A DNA stretch of 64,000 nucleotides from Bradyrhizobium elkanii USDA 76 (GCF_023278185.1 NZ_CP066356.1:6068001-6132000); one strand, 5' to 3'. Positions 1 to 9,184 are shown, counted from the first letter of the stretch. The notes: generated from the letters alone by a model not told the origin. Program-made: numbers and translations.

Positions 1-428
1 AGGCGCGCGGGGGCCCCAAAAGCATCCGGGAGGTGCTGCTGGTGCTGGTCATGCCCGTCATCGAACTCGGCGACGACGAACGCTGGCACGGATATATCCG
101 CTTCACCACGAACCTGCAGGCCTCGGATCCGAAAGCGTTGCGCGACGCGCTCAACGGCCGTTGGAATGCGAGCTATGTCGCGTGCTTCAACTACCTGAAG
201 ACGATGCTTCGCCTGCCGGCGCCGATCGTGGAACAGCGCCTTTCAATTTTCGCGATCTACGCCAACGCGATCCTGTCGGCGCACGAGGCCGCCGTCGAGT
301 CGCGCAACACCAAGAGCAGCCGTCTTTGGGGGCAACCATTCACGATCGAGAACATCCTCGATACGCTTGAGGCCACGCTCACCTGCCCGCTCTCGGAGGG
401 CACCTCGTCGAAGCTACCGGCAGGCTAA
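1..428 (+). CDS. TetR-family transcriptional regulator, C-terminal part (5' end outside window)
   Basis: The frame is already open at the left edge (first full codon at 3) and stops at 428, so the N-terminal helix-turn-helix lies outside the window. The visible 142 residues are helical and resemble the C-terminal ligand-binding and dimerisation half of TetR regulators (FNYLKTMLRL, then IFAIYANAIL). An internal GTG at 33 opens a 131-residue frame, but the upstream in-frame codons read as normal coding sequence, so truncation by the window edge is more likely than a real start there. It converges on the SDR gene with only 10 bases between the stops. The family call is moderate because the DNA-binding domain cannot be seen. 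Confidence 0.55.
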   Translation, partial: ARGGPKSIREVLLVLVMPVIELGDDERWHGYIRFTTNLQASDPKALRDALNGRWNASYVACFNYLKTMLRLPAPIVEQRLSIFAIYANAILSAHEAAVESRNTKSSRLWGQPFTIENILDTLEATLTCPLSEGTSSKLPAG

Positions 429-438
429 GGCGCGCCGG

Positions 439-1302
439 TCACATCCCGCTCAGCCCGCTATCCACCGCGAGCGTCTGCGCGGTGACATAGACGCTTTCAT
501 CCGACATGAAGAACAGCACGGCATAGGCGATCTCCCACGCCGTCGCCTGACGGCCGAATGGGATATGCCCCTTGCCGCGCGACGGCCGGCCCGCGCCAGC
601 CTCGCGGCCGTTCGGGGTGTCGACCAGCCCGGGATAGACCAGGTTGGCGCGGATGCCGCGCCGCGCGCCCGTGTGAGCGATGTTGCGCATCAGGCCGCCG
701 AGCGCGGCCTTGGAGGAATCGTAGACCGCCATCTGCGACCCCGCCTTCAGCGCCGCGATCGAGGAGATGAAGACGATCGAGCCGCCGTCTTCGAATTTCG
801 GCAAGGCCGCGCGGCAGCACAGCATCGGGCCGCGGACATTGACGTCGTAGATCCTGTTCCACTCCTCCGCGCTGACATTGTCGAGCCCGGTCTTGCCGAA
901 AGTGCCGATGTTCAGCACCATGCCATCGAGCCCGCCCATCGTGCGATGCGCTTCATCAATCATCCTGATGACGTCGGCCTCTTGAGTGACATCGGCGGCG
1001 ATCGCGAAGGCGCGGCCGCCATCATCAGCAATACGCGCAACCGTGTCCTCGGCCGAGGTACGGTTGAGGTCGGCGACCGCGACATGCGCGCCCTCGCGCG
1101 CGAACAGCAGGCTCATGGCGCGGCCGTTGCCGATCGGATCGGTCGCGGCATCGAACACGCGCTGGCCGCCGCCGACCACCAGGATGCGGCGGCCGTTGAG
1201 GCGTCCCCGGCCCGGCGCGGTGCCGGACGATTCCGCGCTCAGCGGACGCACATGGCGTTCCGGCTTGGTGTCTTGCTTGGCCTCTTGCGAAGTCTCCGGC
1301 AT
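439..1302 (-). CDS. SDR-family NAD(P)-dependent oxidoreductase
   Basis: A 287-residue short-chain dehydrogenase. After a ~35-residue polar leader it has a Rossmann start (GRRILVVGGG, then a glycine-containing turn), an NxG-like strand (VLNIGTFG), catalytic Ser in VFISSIAAL and the Tyr/Lys pair in YDSSK, so all the usual catalytic residues are present. The ATG at 1302 was chosen because it lies 5 bases past the stop of the upstream gene; a longer frame exists but only reads antisense-like sequence. It is the second gene of a two-gene operon with a carboxymuconolactone-decarboxylase-like protein. The pair probably oxidises or reduces a hydroxylated or aromatic metabolite, but the substrate cannot be told from sequence. 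Confidence 0.85.
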   Translation of the reverse strand: MPETSQEAKQDTKPERHVRPLSAESSGTAPGRGRLNGRRILVVGGGQRVFDAATDPIGNGRAMSLLFAREGAHVAVADLNRTSAEDTVARIADDGGRAFAIAADVTQEADVIRMIDEAHRTMGGLDGMVLNIGTFGKTGLDNVSAEEWNRIYDVNVRGPMLCCRAALPKFEDGGSIVFISSIAALKAGSQMAVYDSSKAALGGLMRNIAHTGARRGIRANLVYPGLVDTPNGREAGAGRPSRGKGHIPFGRQATAWEIAYAVLFFMSDESVYVTAQTLAVDSGLSGM

Positions 1303-1307
1303 CCGAT

Positions 1308-1865
1308 TCAACCCCGCTTCCTGCCGCCCTCGTAGACCGCCATGCCGGCGGCCGGATCGAGATCGGTCTCGGTTGCCTCCGTCAGCCGCGCCATCGTCAT
1401 GTAGAAGCCGAGCGCGACGATCGCCTCGACGATCTCCTGATCGCTGAAATGCTCGCGCATGCCGGCGAAGGCGGCATCGCCGACGCGCACCTTCTCGACC
1501 ACCTCGCGGCCGAAGCCGAGCAGCGCGCGTTCGGACGCGTTCAGCGCCGCATCGTCGTAATTGCCGCGCTCGACGGCATCGATCTGCGCCTGGGTGACGC
1601 CGACACCGAGCGCGATCGGCACATGTTGCCGCCATTCATAGGCGCCGCCCTCGAGCTGCGCGGCCTGCAGGATCAGGAGCTCGCGGTTGACCGCCGACAG
1701 CTTCTGCTTGTGCAGGATCGAATTGGCGAGCCGCATCAGCGGAATGGCATTGGCCTCGGCATGGGCCATCATGCGGAAGATGTTGAGCTTGACCGGCATG
1801 CGGTCGAATGCGGCGCGGATGTCGCCGCCCGTCGTGTCCGGATCAATCAGAGGCAGCCTTGCCAC
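1308..1865 (-). CDS. Carboxymuconolactone decarboxylase family protein
   Basis: A 185-residue all-helical protein of the carboxymuconolactone-decarboxylase/AhpD superfamily, recognised from the central NRELLILQAAQ...YEWRQHVPIA region and the typical repeats of hydrophobic helices. The family motif here is EWRQH rather than the CxxC of peroxidase-type AhpD proteins, which argues for a lyase or hydrolase-like role instead of a thiol peroxidase. It is first in an operon with an SDR oxidoreductase (5-base gap). A GGGAGAG ribosome-binding site stands just before the ATG. The substrate is unknown; many relatives sit in aromatic or gamma-lactone catabolic clusters. Confidence 0.8.
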   Translation of the reverse strand: MARLPLIDPDTTGGDIRAAFDRMPVKLNIFRMMAHAEANAIPLMRLANSILHKQKLSAVNRELLILQAAQLEGGAYEWRQHVPIALGVGVTQAQIDAVERGNYDDAALNASERALLGFGREVVEKVRVGDAAFAGMREHFSDQEIVEAIVALGFYMTMARLTEATETDLDPAAGMAVYEGGRKRG

Positions 1866-2096
1866 GCGTCTCTCCCTTTTTTGCGCCTGTTCGTTGTTCT
1901 TGCCCGTCGTTCTTGCCGTCGGTGCGACCAGCTAATGCACCGGGCCGACCGAGATCAAGCCAACCGCTCGACATTGCCCGAATTGCGGGGTTCAGCCATG
2001 CGGTTCCGCGCTTGAATCCGCATCCACGGGCAGGCATAAGGAGCGCCAACTCCCCTAAAAAATGCCCTTGGCCCAAGGATTTGAGAAGGATTTACG

Positions 2097-3941
2097 ATGC
2101 CCGCCTATCGCTCCCGCACCACCACCCACGGCCGCAACATGGCGGGTGCACGCGGCCTCTGGCGCGCCACCGGCATGAAGAACGAGGATTTCGGCAAGCC
2201 GATCATCGCGGTGGTCAATTCCTTCACCCAGTTCGTGCCCGGCCACGTCCATCTGCAGAATCTCGGCCAGCTGGTCGCGCGCGAGATCGAGAAGGCCGGC
2301 GGGGTGGCAAAAGAGTTCAACACCATTGCGGTCGATGACGGCATCGCGATGGGTCATGACGGCATGCTGTACAGCCTGCCCTCGCGCGAGCTGATCGCCG
2401 ACAGCGTCGAATACATGGTCAACGCGCATTGCGCGGACGCGATGGTCTGCATCTCCAACTGCGACAAGATCACGCCCGGCATGCTGATGGCGACGCTGCG
2501 GCTCAACATCCCGACCGTGTTCGTCTCGGGCGGACCGATGGAGTCGGGCAAGATCCTGCTCAAGGGCAAGAAGCGCGCGGTCGACCTGATCGACGCGATG
2601 GTCGCGGCCGCCGACTCCAACGTGTCGGACGAGGACGTCGCGGTGATCGAGCGCTCGGCCTGCCCGACCTGCGGCTCCTGCTCCGGCATGTTCACCGCGA
2701 ACTCGATGAACTGCCTGACCGAGGCACTCGGCCTCGCGCTGCCCGGCAACGGCTCGGTGCTCGCGACCCACGCCGACCGCAAGAGCCTGTTCGTCGAGGC
2801 CGGCCATCTGATCGTCGACCTCGCCCGCCGCTACTATGAGCAGGACGACGCCAAGGTGCTGCCGCGCAACATCGCGAACTTCAAGTCGTTCGAGAACGCG
2901 ATGACGCTCGACATTGCGATGGGCGGCTCGACCAACACCGTGCTGCATCTGCTCGCCGCCGCGCGCGAGGGCGAAGTGCCGTTCACGATGACCGATATCG
3001 ACCGCCTGTCACGCAAGGTGCCGGTGCTCTGCAAGGTCGCGCCCTCGGTGCAGGACGTCCACATGGAGGACGTGCATCACGCCGGCGGCATCATGGCGAT
3101 CCTGGGCGAGCTCGACCGCGCCAAGCTGCTCACGACCGACGGGCCGACCGTGCACGCCGCGACACTGGAGGATGCGCTGAACCGCTGGGACGTGGTGCGG
3201 ACATCAAGCGACAAGGTACGCAACTTCTATTGCGCCGCGCCGGGCGGCGTGCCGACCCAGGAAGCCTTCAGCCAGGACCGCCGCTTCGACGAGGTCGATC
3301 TCGACCGCGCCAAGGGCTGCATCCGCGACGCCGCGCATGCCTATTCCAAGGACGGCGGCCTCGCCGTGCTGTTCGGCAACCTTGCCGAGGACGGCTGCAT
3401 CGTGAAGACCGCCGGCGTCGACGAGAGCATTTTGAAGTTCTCCGGCCCTGCCCGCATCTTCGAAAGCCAGGACGCATCGGTCGAAGCCATCCTTGGCAAC
3501 AAGGTGAAGGCCGGCGACGTCGTGCTGATCCGCTATGAGGGTCCGCGCGGCGGCCCGGGCATGCAGGAGATGCTGTACCCGACCAGCTATCTGAAGTCGA
3601 AAGGCCTCGGAAAGGCCTGTGCGCTGATCACCGACGGCCGCTTCTCCGGCGGATCGTCCGGCCTGTCGATCGGCCACGTCTCGCCGGAAGCCGCCGAAGG
3701 CGGCCTGATCGGCCTCGTCGAGGAAGGCGACGTCATCGAGTTCGACATCCCGAACCGCAAGGTCAACCTCGCGGTCGACGATGCCGAATTGAAGCGTCGC
3801 CGCGGGGCGATGGAAGCCAGGGGCAATGCGGCCTGGAAGCCGGCGGCGCCGCGCAAGCGCGCCGTCTCGACCGCGCTGAAGGCCTATGCGGCATTCGCCA
3901 GCAGCGCGGCCAAGGGTGCGGTTCGCATCCTGCCGGAGTGA
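2097..3941 (+). CDS. ilvD: Dihydroxy-acid dehydratase
   Basis: A 614-residue protein matching the usual length of IlvD. It dehydrates 2,3-dihydroxy-isovalerate and 2,3-dihydroxy-3-methylvalerate to the 2-oxo acids, the third common step of valine and isoleucine synthesis, in the cytoplasm. The Fe-S and Mg ligand motifs are visible: [11 protein letters not shown] (Cys 118 and 123) and [11 protein letters not shown] (Cys 189, 192, 195), followed by the PGNGS segment. The C-terminal half carries GPARIF and the GRFSGGSSG motif. An AAGGA ribosome-binding site precedes the ATG. It stands alone rather than in an operon. Related IlvD/EDD enzymes use sugar acids, but the motifs and length fit the biosynthetic enzyme best. 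Confidence 0.95.
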   Translation: MPAYRSRTTTHGRNMAGARGLWRATGMKNEDFGKPIIAVVNSFTQFVPGHVHLQNLGQLVAREIEKAGGVAKEFNTIAVDDGIAMGHDGMLYSLPSRELIADSVEYMVNAHCADAMVCISNCDKITPGMLMATLRLNIPTVFVSGGPMESGKILLKGKKRAVDLIDAMVAAADSNVSDEDVAVIERSACPTCGSCSGMFTANSMNCLTEALGLALPGNGSVLATHADRKSLFVEAGHLIVDLARRYYEQDDAKVLPRNIANFKSFENAMTLDIAMGGSTNTVLHLLAAAREGEVPFTMTDIDRLSRKVPVLCKVAPSVQDVHMEDVHHAGGIMAILGELDRAKLLTTDGPTVHAATLEDALNRWDVVRTSSDKVRNFYCAAPGGVPTQEAFSQDRRFDEVDLDRAKGCIRDAAHAYSKDGGLAVLFGNLAEDGCIVKTAGVDESILKFSGPARIFESQDASVEAILGNKVKAGDVVLIRYEGPRGGPGMQEMLYPTSYLKSKGLGKACALITDGRFSGGSSGLSIGHVSPEAAEGGLIGLVEEGDVIEFDIPNRKVNLAVDDAELKRRRGAMEARGNAAWKPAAPRKRAVSTALKAYAAFASSAAKGAVRILPE

Positions 3942-3954
3942 TCGGCGACAAGTG

Positions 3955-4170
3955 CTAGGTCACGTGCAAGTCGGCCGCCTCGATCCGGATGCGGTCGGCA
4001 TGCAGTGACCAGTCGCATAGCGATTGTTCCTGGCAAAACTTGACCTTGGCCATCTCGGTGGCCTGGCCCTCGCTCGAGGCGTCGATCTCAAGCGCGCCCT
4101 GGCAGACCTCGCGCTCGCGGCCATTGCCGCCGAGCACGTCCTTCATGAAATGAACGACGAAGCGTGACAT
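3955..4170 (-). CDS. Conserved small hypothetical protein, 71 aa
   Basis: A 71-residue soluble protein with no signal peptide or membrane segment, starting MSRFVVHFMKDVLGG. A strong GGGAGGG ribosome-binding site 6 bases before the ATG and clean codon use support it as a real gene. It has three cysteines, including one in FCQEQSLCDW, spaced so that they could form a metal site or disulphide, but no family could be assigned. It ends 14 bases from the ilvD stop in a convergent arrangement. No function is proposed. Confidence 0.7.
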   Translation of the reverse strand: MSRFVVHFMKDVLGGNGREREVCQGALEIDASSEGQATEMAKVKFCQEQSLCDWSLHADRIRIEAADLHVT

Positions 4171-4405
4171 GGAACCCTCCCTGCTGCACCGGCAGAGCCC
4201 GGGGGTACCACGCTAGCACTAACACGAAAGGGTAGTGAGTTAATTCGGCTGATACGCGTGCGACTGTTCGCAGCGGGGAAAACTACGCGCCGGCCTGGGG
4301 CAGGCTGGCGGCAGCGATCGCGACGATCTGCGCAAGACGGCGGCCGATCCTGGCGGGCGCGTTGCGGAGCAATGACTGGACCTGTCGCATCGAACATCTT
4401 CCTTC

Positions 4406-4428
4406 CGTGCCCGGACTGGTCGGGCACG
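4406..4428. repeat. Inverted repeat, 8-bp stem
   Basis: CGTGCCCG and CGGGCACG are separated by 7 bases. There is no T-run on either side, so it is not a typical terminator. Confidence 0.5.
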
Positions 4429-4561
4429 AATGGAAAATGGCGATTTCAAGCTAAGTCGTCGATATCTCAGGGAAAATAACAACGGACGCGTTGTGAGGCG
4501 GTGCTTTGGCAGTACGTTTATTGCCTCGATCGAGGTCTCGACGAAGGAGATTTTCTCCGGT

Positions 4562-4581
4562 GTTCTTGCGCGCGCAAGAAC
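4562..4581. repeat. Perfect 20-bp palindrome
   Basis: GTTCTTGCGC is followed directly by its reverse complement. The size and symmetry suit a dimeric repressor operator, but no adjacent gene start makes use of it visibly. Confidence 0.55.
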
Positions 4582-4633
4582 GCTCGCACGGCTGGCCGTT
4601 TGTGTGAGGGGCGCACCGGCGAAAGAATTCACT

Positions 4634-4667
4634 CCGCCCTTGCGGTAGATATCCTCCGCAAGGGCGG
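4634..4667. repeat. Inverted repeat, 12-bp stem with 10-base loop
   Basis: CCGCCCTTGCGG and CCGCAAGGGCGG flank TAGATATCCT. The stem is strong, there is no T-tract after it, and the AT-rich loop contains GATATC. Confidence 0.55.
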
Positions 4668-4824
4668 GCGCCTGCACGATTTCGGAATATTGGAAATATA
4701 TCCCTGAGTTGCCCGGCGCGTCAAGTTGCTGCGCGAACGCCGGCAGCCGCCAGCCCCTTTGCATGGGGTTGTTTTCGATATTTTGGCCGCGCGCAGCCGC
4801 GGCCCCGCAGGGGGAGGCCTGACC

Positions 4825-5874
4825 CTACCCCGGCATGAACCCGAACGCCTTCTCGAACCGTCGCGCGTAGACCGGCCAGACCTCGGGATTGATGATGCGC
4901 GGCGGGCGCTTGCCGTCGAGGGCGTCGAGGATCTGCTCGGCGGCGATCCGGCCCATGTTGATGCGCGCCTCGCGGGTGACACCGGCGGTGTGCGGGCTCG
5001 CCAGCACATTGTCGAACTGCAGCAGCGGATGATCCGGCGGCGGCGGCTCCTTGTCCCAGACGTCGAGCCCGGCGCCGGCGATGCGCTTGCCACGCAGCGC
5101 TTCCTCCAGCGCCTTCTCGTCGTGGATGAAGCCGCGCGCGGTGGTGACGAAATAGGCGTGCGGCTGCATCAGCGCGAACTGGCGCGCGCCGATCATGCCG
5201 CGGCTGTTCTTGTCCAGCGGACACGAGATCGAAACAAAGTCCGCGCGACGCAGGAGATCGTCGAGCTCGACCTTTTCCCCGCCCCGCTTCGCCATCTCGT
5301 CCGCCGTGAGATAGGGATCGTAGGCGATCACCTTCATGTGCAGGAGGCCCCTGCACAGTTCGGCGATGCGGCGGCCGACATTGCCGAGACCGACGATGCC
5401 GACGGTCTTCTCCTTCAGCTCATTGCCGATCAGATCGTTGCGGTTGACATTGGCCTCACGCCGCAGCCTGCGGTCGGACTGGATGATCCGCTTCGACAGC
5501 GTCAGCATCATGCCGAGCGCATGCTCGGCGACCGAATTGGCGTTGCCGCCGGACTGGTTGACGACAAGCACGCCCGCCGCGGTGCAGGCATCGACATCGA
5601 CGGGATCGAAGCCGGCGCCATTCGACGACACGATCAGAAGATTCGGCGCACGCTTCAACAGCTCGGCATGGGCATGGAAATGCGGCGCCAGCTCATCGCG
5701 CGCCGCACCGATCTGATAGGCATGCGCGTCGGCAAGGACAGGCGCGAACGTCGCCTCCGGCGTCTCGTTCTCGAGACGATCGAGCCGGACGTCCGGCCGC
5801 TTCTTCAGGATATCGACGTAGATCTCGTGGGCGAGGTATTTGACGTAGAACACGCGCTTGTTGTTGACGGTCAT
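4825..5874 (-). CDS. D-2-hydroxyacid dehydrogenase family protein
   Basis: A 349-residue NAD(P)-linked dehydrogenase of the phosphoglycerate/formate dehydrogenase-type family, interconverting a D-2-hydroxy acid and a 2-oxo acid. The nucleotide-binding GLGNVG lies at 162-167 and the catalytic triad is visible as Arg247 (TTARG), Glu276 (DKEP) and His295 (SPHTAG). It is the last gene of a three-gene leftward operon (binding protein, amidohydrolase, this gene), starting 15 bases after the amidohydrolase stop. Context suggests it processes an organic acid released by the amidohydrolase or the neighbouring split decarboxylase. The exact substrate is not readable from sequence. Confidence 0.9.
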   Translation of the reverse strand: MTVNNKRVFYVKYLAHEIYVDILKKRPDVRLDRLENETPEATFAPVLADAHAYQIGAARDELAPHFHAHAELLKRAPNLLIVSSNGAGFDPVDVDACTAAGVLVVNQSGGNANSVAEHALGMMLTLSKRIIQSDRRLRREANVNRNDLIGNELKEKTVGIVGLGNVGRRIAELCRGLLHMKVIAYDPYLTADEMAKRGGEKVELDDLLRRADFVSISCPLDKNSRGMIGARQFALMQPHAYFVTTARGFIHDEKALEEALRGKRIAGAGLDVWDKEPPPPDHPLLQFDNVLASPHTAGVTREARINMGRIAAEQILDALDGKRPPRIINPEVWPVYARRFEKAFGFMPG

Positions 5875-5889
5875 GTCTTCGAGCAGCTT

Positions 5890-6786
5890 TCAGTTTGGGA
5901 AGCCATAGAGTCGTGCGGGATTGTCGACGAGGATACGGTGCCGGGTCGCCGCATCCGGCGTCCATTCGTGAAACAGGTCGAGCAGATGGCCGGCGTCGGG
6001 CATTTCGCCCTCGACCCGCGGATGCGGCCAGTCGCCGCCCCACACCAGCCTTTCAGGATTGGCCGACACCAGTGCCTCGTGGAACGGCCGCGCATCCGGA
6101 TAATCAGGGGCCCGCTGGCTCAGCCGATGCGCGCCTGACAGTTTGGCCCAGCACCAGCCTTCGTCCACCGCACGCAAAAGGCTCTGAAAGCCCGCGGTGT
6201 TGATGCCGGCGCCGGCATCAGTGCGGCCCATGTGATCGACCACGACCGGCAATCCCAGCGCCTTCAGCGTCGGGATCGTGTGGGGCAAATCCTTCACATC
6301 GATCCAGAGCTGCAGATGCCAGCCGAGTTCGGCCATCACGCCCGCGTGCGTCTCGGCAACGTTCAAGGGAATGCCACCGCGATAGTGCAGCTGCCCGCCG
6401 CGGAAGAAATGGTTGAAGCGCAGGCCGCGGACGCCGAGCACATGCCATTGCCGGAGCGTGCCTGCCGCCACATCGGCATCGGCCACCGCGACGCCGCGCA
6501 GCCGCGCGGGCTCGCGCTGCAGCGCATCCAGCATCGCCGAATTGTCGTGGCCGTGCGCGCTGCCCTGCACCAGCACGCCGCGGGAGAAACCGAGCGTATC
6601 GAGCATGCCGAGATAGGTCGCGAGCGGCGCGTCCGGCGGCGTGTAGCTGCGATCGCCGGCATAGGGAAAGCGATCGCTTGGGCCGAACACATGCGCATGG
6701 GTGTCGCAGGCCTTCGGCGGCAGCTTCTCCCTCGGCGGCGTCACCGGACGCGGCGGCAGGCAGGCGGGAATCTCTGACGCAGCCAT
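5890..6786 (-). CDS. Amidohydrolase, 2-pyrone-4,6-dicarboxylate hydrolase-like
   Basis: A 298-residue TIM-barrel hydrolase of the amidohydrolase 2 group. The metal-binding HxH is His30 and His32 (CDTHAHVFG); the central VVDHMGR and C-terminal WGGDWPHP (catalytic Asp) are both present. This combination, with the N-terminal HVFGPSDRFPYA, is typical of the LigI/PDC-hydrolase branch that opens cyclic lactones of dicarboxylic acids. It starts 3 bases after the stop of the tricarboxylate-type binding protein and is followed by a D-2-hydroxyacid dehydrogenase, so uptake, ring or ester hydrolysis and reduction of an organic acid look coupled. A true PDC role is not proven, since the remaining lignin-derived pathway genes are absent here. 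Confidence 0.85.
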   Translation of the reverse strand: MAASEIPACLPPRPVTPPREKLPPKACDTHAHVFGPSDRFPYAGDRSYTPPDAPLATYLGMLDTLGFSRGVLVQGSAHGHDNSAMLDALQREPARLRGVAVADADVAAGTLRQWHVLGVRGLRFNHFFRGGQLHYRGGIPLNVAETHAGVMAELGWHLQLWIDVKDLPHTIPTLKALGLPVVVDHMGRTDAGAGINTAGFQSLLRAVDEGWCWAKLSGAHRLSQRAPDYPDARPFHEALVSANPERLVWGGDWPHPRVEGEMPDAGHLLDLFHEWTPDAATRHRILVDNPARLYGFPN

Positions 6787-6789
6787 GCT

Positions 6790-7755
6790 CTATTCCGCCT
6801 TCATGCCGGCGGCCTTGATGATCGGCCCCCATTTGTCGTAGTCGGCCTTGATCTTGGCGGCGAACTTGTCCGGCGTGGAGCCGATCGGGATCGCACCGAG
6901 CTTGCCGAGCCGCTCCTTCACGGCATCGGTGTTCACCGCCGCGACGAAATCATGCGAGATCTTGGCGACGAGGTCGGCGGGCATGCCGCCGGGTCCAAGC
7001 AAGCCCCACCACACCTCGGTGTCGTAGCCCGGAACGGTTTCCGACATGCTGGGCACGTCAGGCAGGAACGGCGCACGCGAGCCGGTCGTCACCGCCAGCG
7101 CGCGAACCGTGCCGGCTTGCAGCTGCCCGACCGATTCCGGCCCGTTGTTGAACGACATCGGAATTTGCCCGCCGAGCAGATCGTTGATCGCGGGCGCACC
7201 GCCCTTGTAGGGGATCGCGTCGAGATCAATCTTGGCGAGGCTCTTGAGCAGCTCCCCGGCCAGATGGGTCGAGGTGCCGTTGCCGGCATGGGCGAAGGAC
7301 AGGCTGCCCGGCTTCGCCTTCGCCGCGGCGATGACGTCGGCGACCGATTTGAACGGCGAACCCGCGCGCACCAGCAGCACGTTCGGCGACGACGCCAAGA
7401 GCGAGATCGCCGAAAAATCCCTGAACGTGTCGTAGGGCAGCTTTGGATAAAGGAATGGATTGGTGGCGTGGCCGCTCGCCACCATGATCAGATTGTAACC
7501 GTCGGGCGCGGAGGTCGCGATCGCCTGCGAGGCGATCACCCCGCCGGCGCCGGGCCGGTTCTCGACTACGATCGACTGCGTCCAGGTCTTCGACACCGCT
7601 TCAGCGAGCGTTCGCGTCAGAACGTCGACGCCGCCGCCGGGCGGATATGGAACGAGAATGTGAACGGCCTTGGCCGGGTACGGCTGCGCGGACGCAAGGC
7701 CGGCCACAATCATGGCCGCTGCCGCAATGGCGGTCCGCCAGACCCATCCGGCCAT
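6790..7755 (-). CDS. Bug/TctC-family tripartite tricarboxylate transporter substrate-binding protein
   Basis: A 321-residue periplasmic binding protein. The ATG at 7755 was chosen because it is preceded by GGGAGG and opens a clean signal peptide (MAGWVW, a hydrophobic Ala-rich stretch, ASA cleavage site) before the mature YPAKAVHILVPYPPGGG family start. Later Bug landmarks include VENRPGAGG, DLLGGQIPM and VWWGLLGPGG. Such proteins feed carboxylates to TctAB permeases; no membrane subunits are encoded nearby, so it must use a permease elsewhere or act as a sensor partner. It leads the operon with the amidohydrolase and dehydrogenase. It is divergent from the split decarboxylase, with about 187 bp between starts. 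Confidence 0.92.
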   Translation of the reverse strand: MAGWVWRTAIAAAAMIVAGLASAQPYPAKAVHILVPYPPGGGVDVLTRTLAEAVSKTWTQSIVVENRPGAGGVIASQAIATSAPDGYNLIMVASGHATNPFLYPKLPYDTFRDFSAISLLASSPNVLLVRAGSPFKSVADVIAAAKAKPGSLSFAHAGNGTSTHLAGELLKSLAKIDLDAIPYKGGAPAINDLLGGQIPMSFNNGPESVGQLQAGTVRALAVTTGSRAPFLPDVPSMSETVPGYDTEVWWGLLGPGGMPADLVAKISHDFVAAVNTDAVKERLGKLGAIPIGSTPDKFAAKIKADYDKWGPIIKAAGMKAE

Positions 7756-7942
7756 CGACGCCTCCCGTCCCTTGATCGCTACCGTCTCTTTTTCGTTACG
7801 CCTGTATCGCACGTTGGTTCGGCGCTGCGATGGCCGAATTCCGCAGATCGCGTTGCGGCCGCGACATGTTGACAATCGCAGGCACCGCGTCAAGTTTCGT
7901 GCGGCAAGCGGCCACCAGTGTCGCGCGAGCAGGGAGAACAGG

Positions 7943-8518
7943 ATGGCGGCCGCGGAACAAGCCTCGTCCAAAGATAAAGCCAAGGACAAGTCCCAGGATG
8001 CGGCGACGACCTGGCACGGCATCGTGCTGCAGACGCTGAAGCGGAACGAGATCAAGCTCGTGCCTTATGTGCCCGACCGGGTGCTGACCACGCTGATCAA
8101 GGACCTGCACGCCGATCCCTATTTCACGACGTTTCCGACCGCGCGCGAGGAAGAAGCGGTGGGCATCGTCTCCGGGGCCTGGATGGCGGGAACGCGCGGC
8201 GCGGTGCTGATGCAGACCTCGGGCTTTGCCACGCTCGCCAATGTGCTGGCCTCGCTCGCGGTGCCCTACCAGATCCCGCTGATCATGTTCGTCTCCGAGC
8301 GTGGCACGCTCGGCGAGTTCAATTACGGCCAGGCACTGGTCTGCCGCACCATGCGCCCGGTGCTGGATTCGCTGGCGATGGAGCATCACACCATCACGCG
8401 GCTCGACGAGCTCGAATTCATCGCGGACCGCTCGATCAAGCAGGCCGTCACCACCCAGGCGCCGGTGGCGCTGATCCTCTCGCCGCTGCTGACCGGCGGC
8501 AAGACCTTCGACAAGTGA
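7943..8518 (+). CDS. ThDP-dependent decarboxylase, N-terminal (alpha) subunit
   Basis: A 191-residue protein corresponding to the pyrimidine-binding half of ThDP decarboxylases. The activating glutamate lies in TAREEEAVG, followed by AWMAGTRGAVLMQ and a QNSG-like SGFATLANVLAS loop. This is the layout of the two-gene sulfopyruvate decarboxylase/phosphonopyruvate-decarboxylase-like family (ComD with ComE). The ATG at 7943 has an AGGGAG site 7 bases upstream; the lysine-rich first 20 residues are unusual for the family. The beta subunit follows after 8 bases. The substrate is probably a 3-substituted pyruvate, by family analogy only. Its closeness to a D-2-hydroxyacid dehydrogenase suggests shared 2-oxo-acid chemistry. 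Confidence 0.85.
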   Translation: MAAAEQASSKDKAKDKSQDAATTWHGIVLQTLKRNEIKLVPYVPDRVLTTLIKDLHADPYFTTFPTAREEEAVGIVSGAWMAGTRGAVLMQTSGFATLANVLASLAVPYQIPLIMFVSERGTLGEFNYGQALVCRTMRPVLDSLAMEHHTITRLDELEFIADRSIKQAVTTQAPVALILSPLLTGGKTFDK

Positions 8519-8526
8519 GATCAGCC

Positions 8527-9129
8527 ATGACCAGCACCCACGCGCGCAACACCAAGGTGATGAACCGCTTCGATCTCACCCAGCGCCTCGTCGCCGGCCT
8601 GAAGGACGAGGCCGTGATCGGCGGCATCGGCAACACCAATTTCGACCTCTGGGCCGCCGGCCATCGCCCGCAGAATTTCTACATGCTGGGCAGCATGGGA
8701 CTTGCGTTTCCGATCGCGCTCGGCGTCGCGCTGGCGCAGCCGAACCGGCGCGTGTTCGCGCTGGAAGGCGACGGCTCGCTGCTGATGCAGCTCGGCTGCC
8801 TCTCGACCATCGCGACGCTGGCGCCGAAGAATCTCACCATGGTGGTGATGGACAACGGCATCTACCAGATCACGGGCAGCCAGCCGACGCCAGCCGCCGG
8901 CCATACCGATATCGTTCAGGTCGCAATCGCCAGCGGCATCACGAACAGCTCCTGGGCCGCCGACGAGGACGATTTCGAGCGGCTGATCGAACAGTCGAAA
9001 CAGGCCTCCGGCCCGACCCTGATCGGCGTCCGCATCGACGACAAGCCCGGCACCGGCACCACCCGGCGCGACCCCGTGCAGATCCGCGAGCGGTTCATGC
9101 ACGGGATGGGGGTAAGGCAGCTGCTGTAG
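8527..9129 (+). CDS. ThDP-dependent decarboxylase, C-terminal (beta) subunit
   Basis: A 200-residue protein carrying the diphosphate-binding half: the ThDP/Mg motif is EGDGS (Gly81-Ser84) with the closing DNG at 109-111 (VVMDNGIYQ). It pairs with the preceding alpha subunit to form the active site at the subunit interface, as in ComDE-type sulfopyruvate decarboxylases. The ATG at 8527 is preferred; a GTG overlapping the upstream stop adds only four residues. The sequence MLGSMGLAFPIALGVALA before the motif is typical of the family. Downstream lies a convergent PanE-like reductase. Confidence 0.87.
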   Translation: MTSTHARNTKVMNRFDLTQRLVAGLKDEAVIGGIGNTNFDLWAAGHRPQNFYMLGSMGLAFPIALGVALAQPNRRVFALEGDGSLLMQLGCLSTIATLAPKNLTMVVMDNGIYQITGSQPTPAAGHTDIVQVAIASGITNSSWAADEDDFERLIEQSKQASGPTLIGVRIDDKPGTGTTRRDPVQIRERFMHGMGVRQLL

Positions 9130-9152
9130 GTAAGACACATGCGGAGAGATGG

Positions 9153-9169
9153 ATTGCTTCGCTCGCAAT
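9153..9169. repeat. Short hairpin between convergent genes
   Basis: ATTGC and GCAAT flank TTCGCTC. The sequence around it (GATGGATTGCTTCGCTCGCA) looks like the end of one of the dispersed palindromic repeats common in these genomes, and may help end transcription from both sides. Confidence 0.35.
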
Positions 9170-9184
9170 GACGGCTGTGGCCAC

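Larger units (their letters stand above)
4171..4824. other. 654-bp gap without a convincing gene, rich in inverted repeats
   Basis: Short open frames here have atypical composition and no ribosome-binding sites, and none gives a recognisable protein. The stretch is less GC-rich than its neighbours. It holds three good dyads: an 8-bp stem with 7-base loop at 4406-4428, a perfect 20-bp palindrome at 4562-4581, and a 12-bp stem with 10-base loop at 4634-4667. In addition CTCAGGGA near 4467 is repeated inverted (TCCCTGAG) near 4700. It lies between two genes transcribed leftward and rightward-neutral, so it could be a decayed mobile or regulatory island. Confidence 0.5.
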
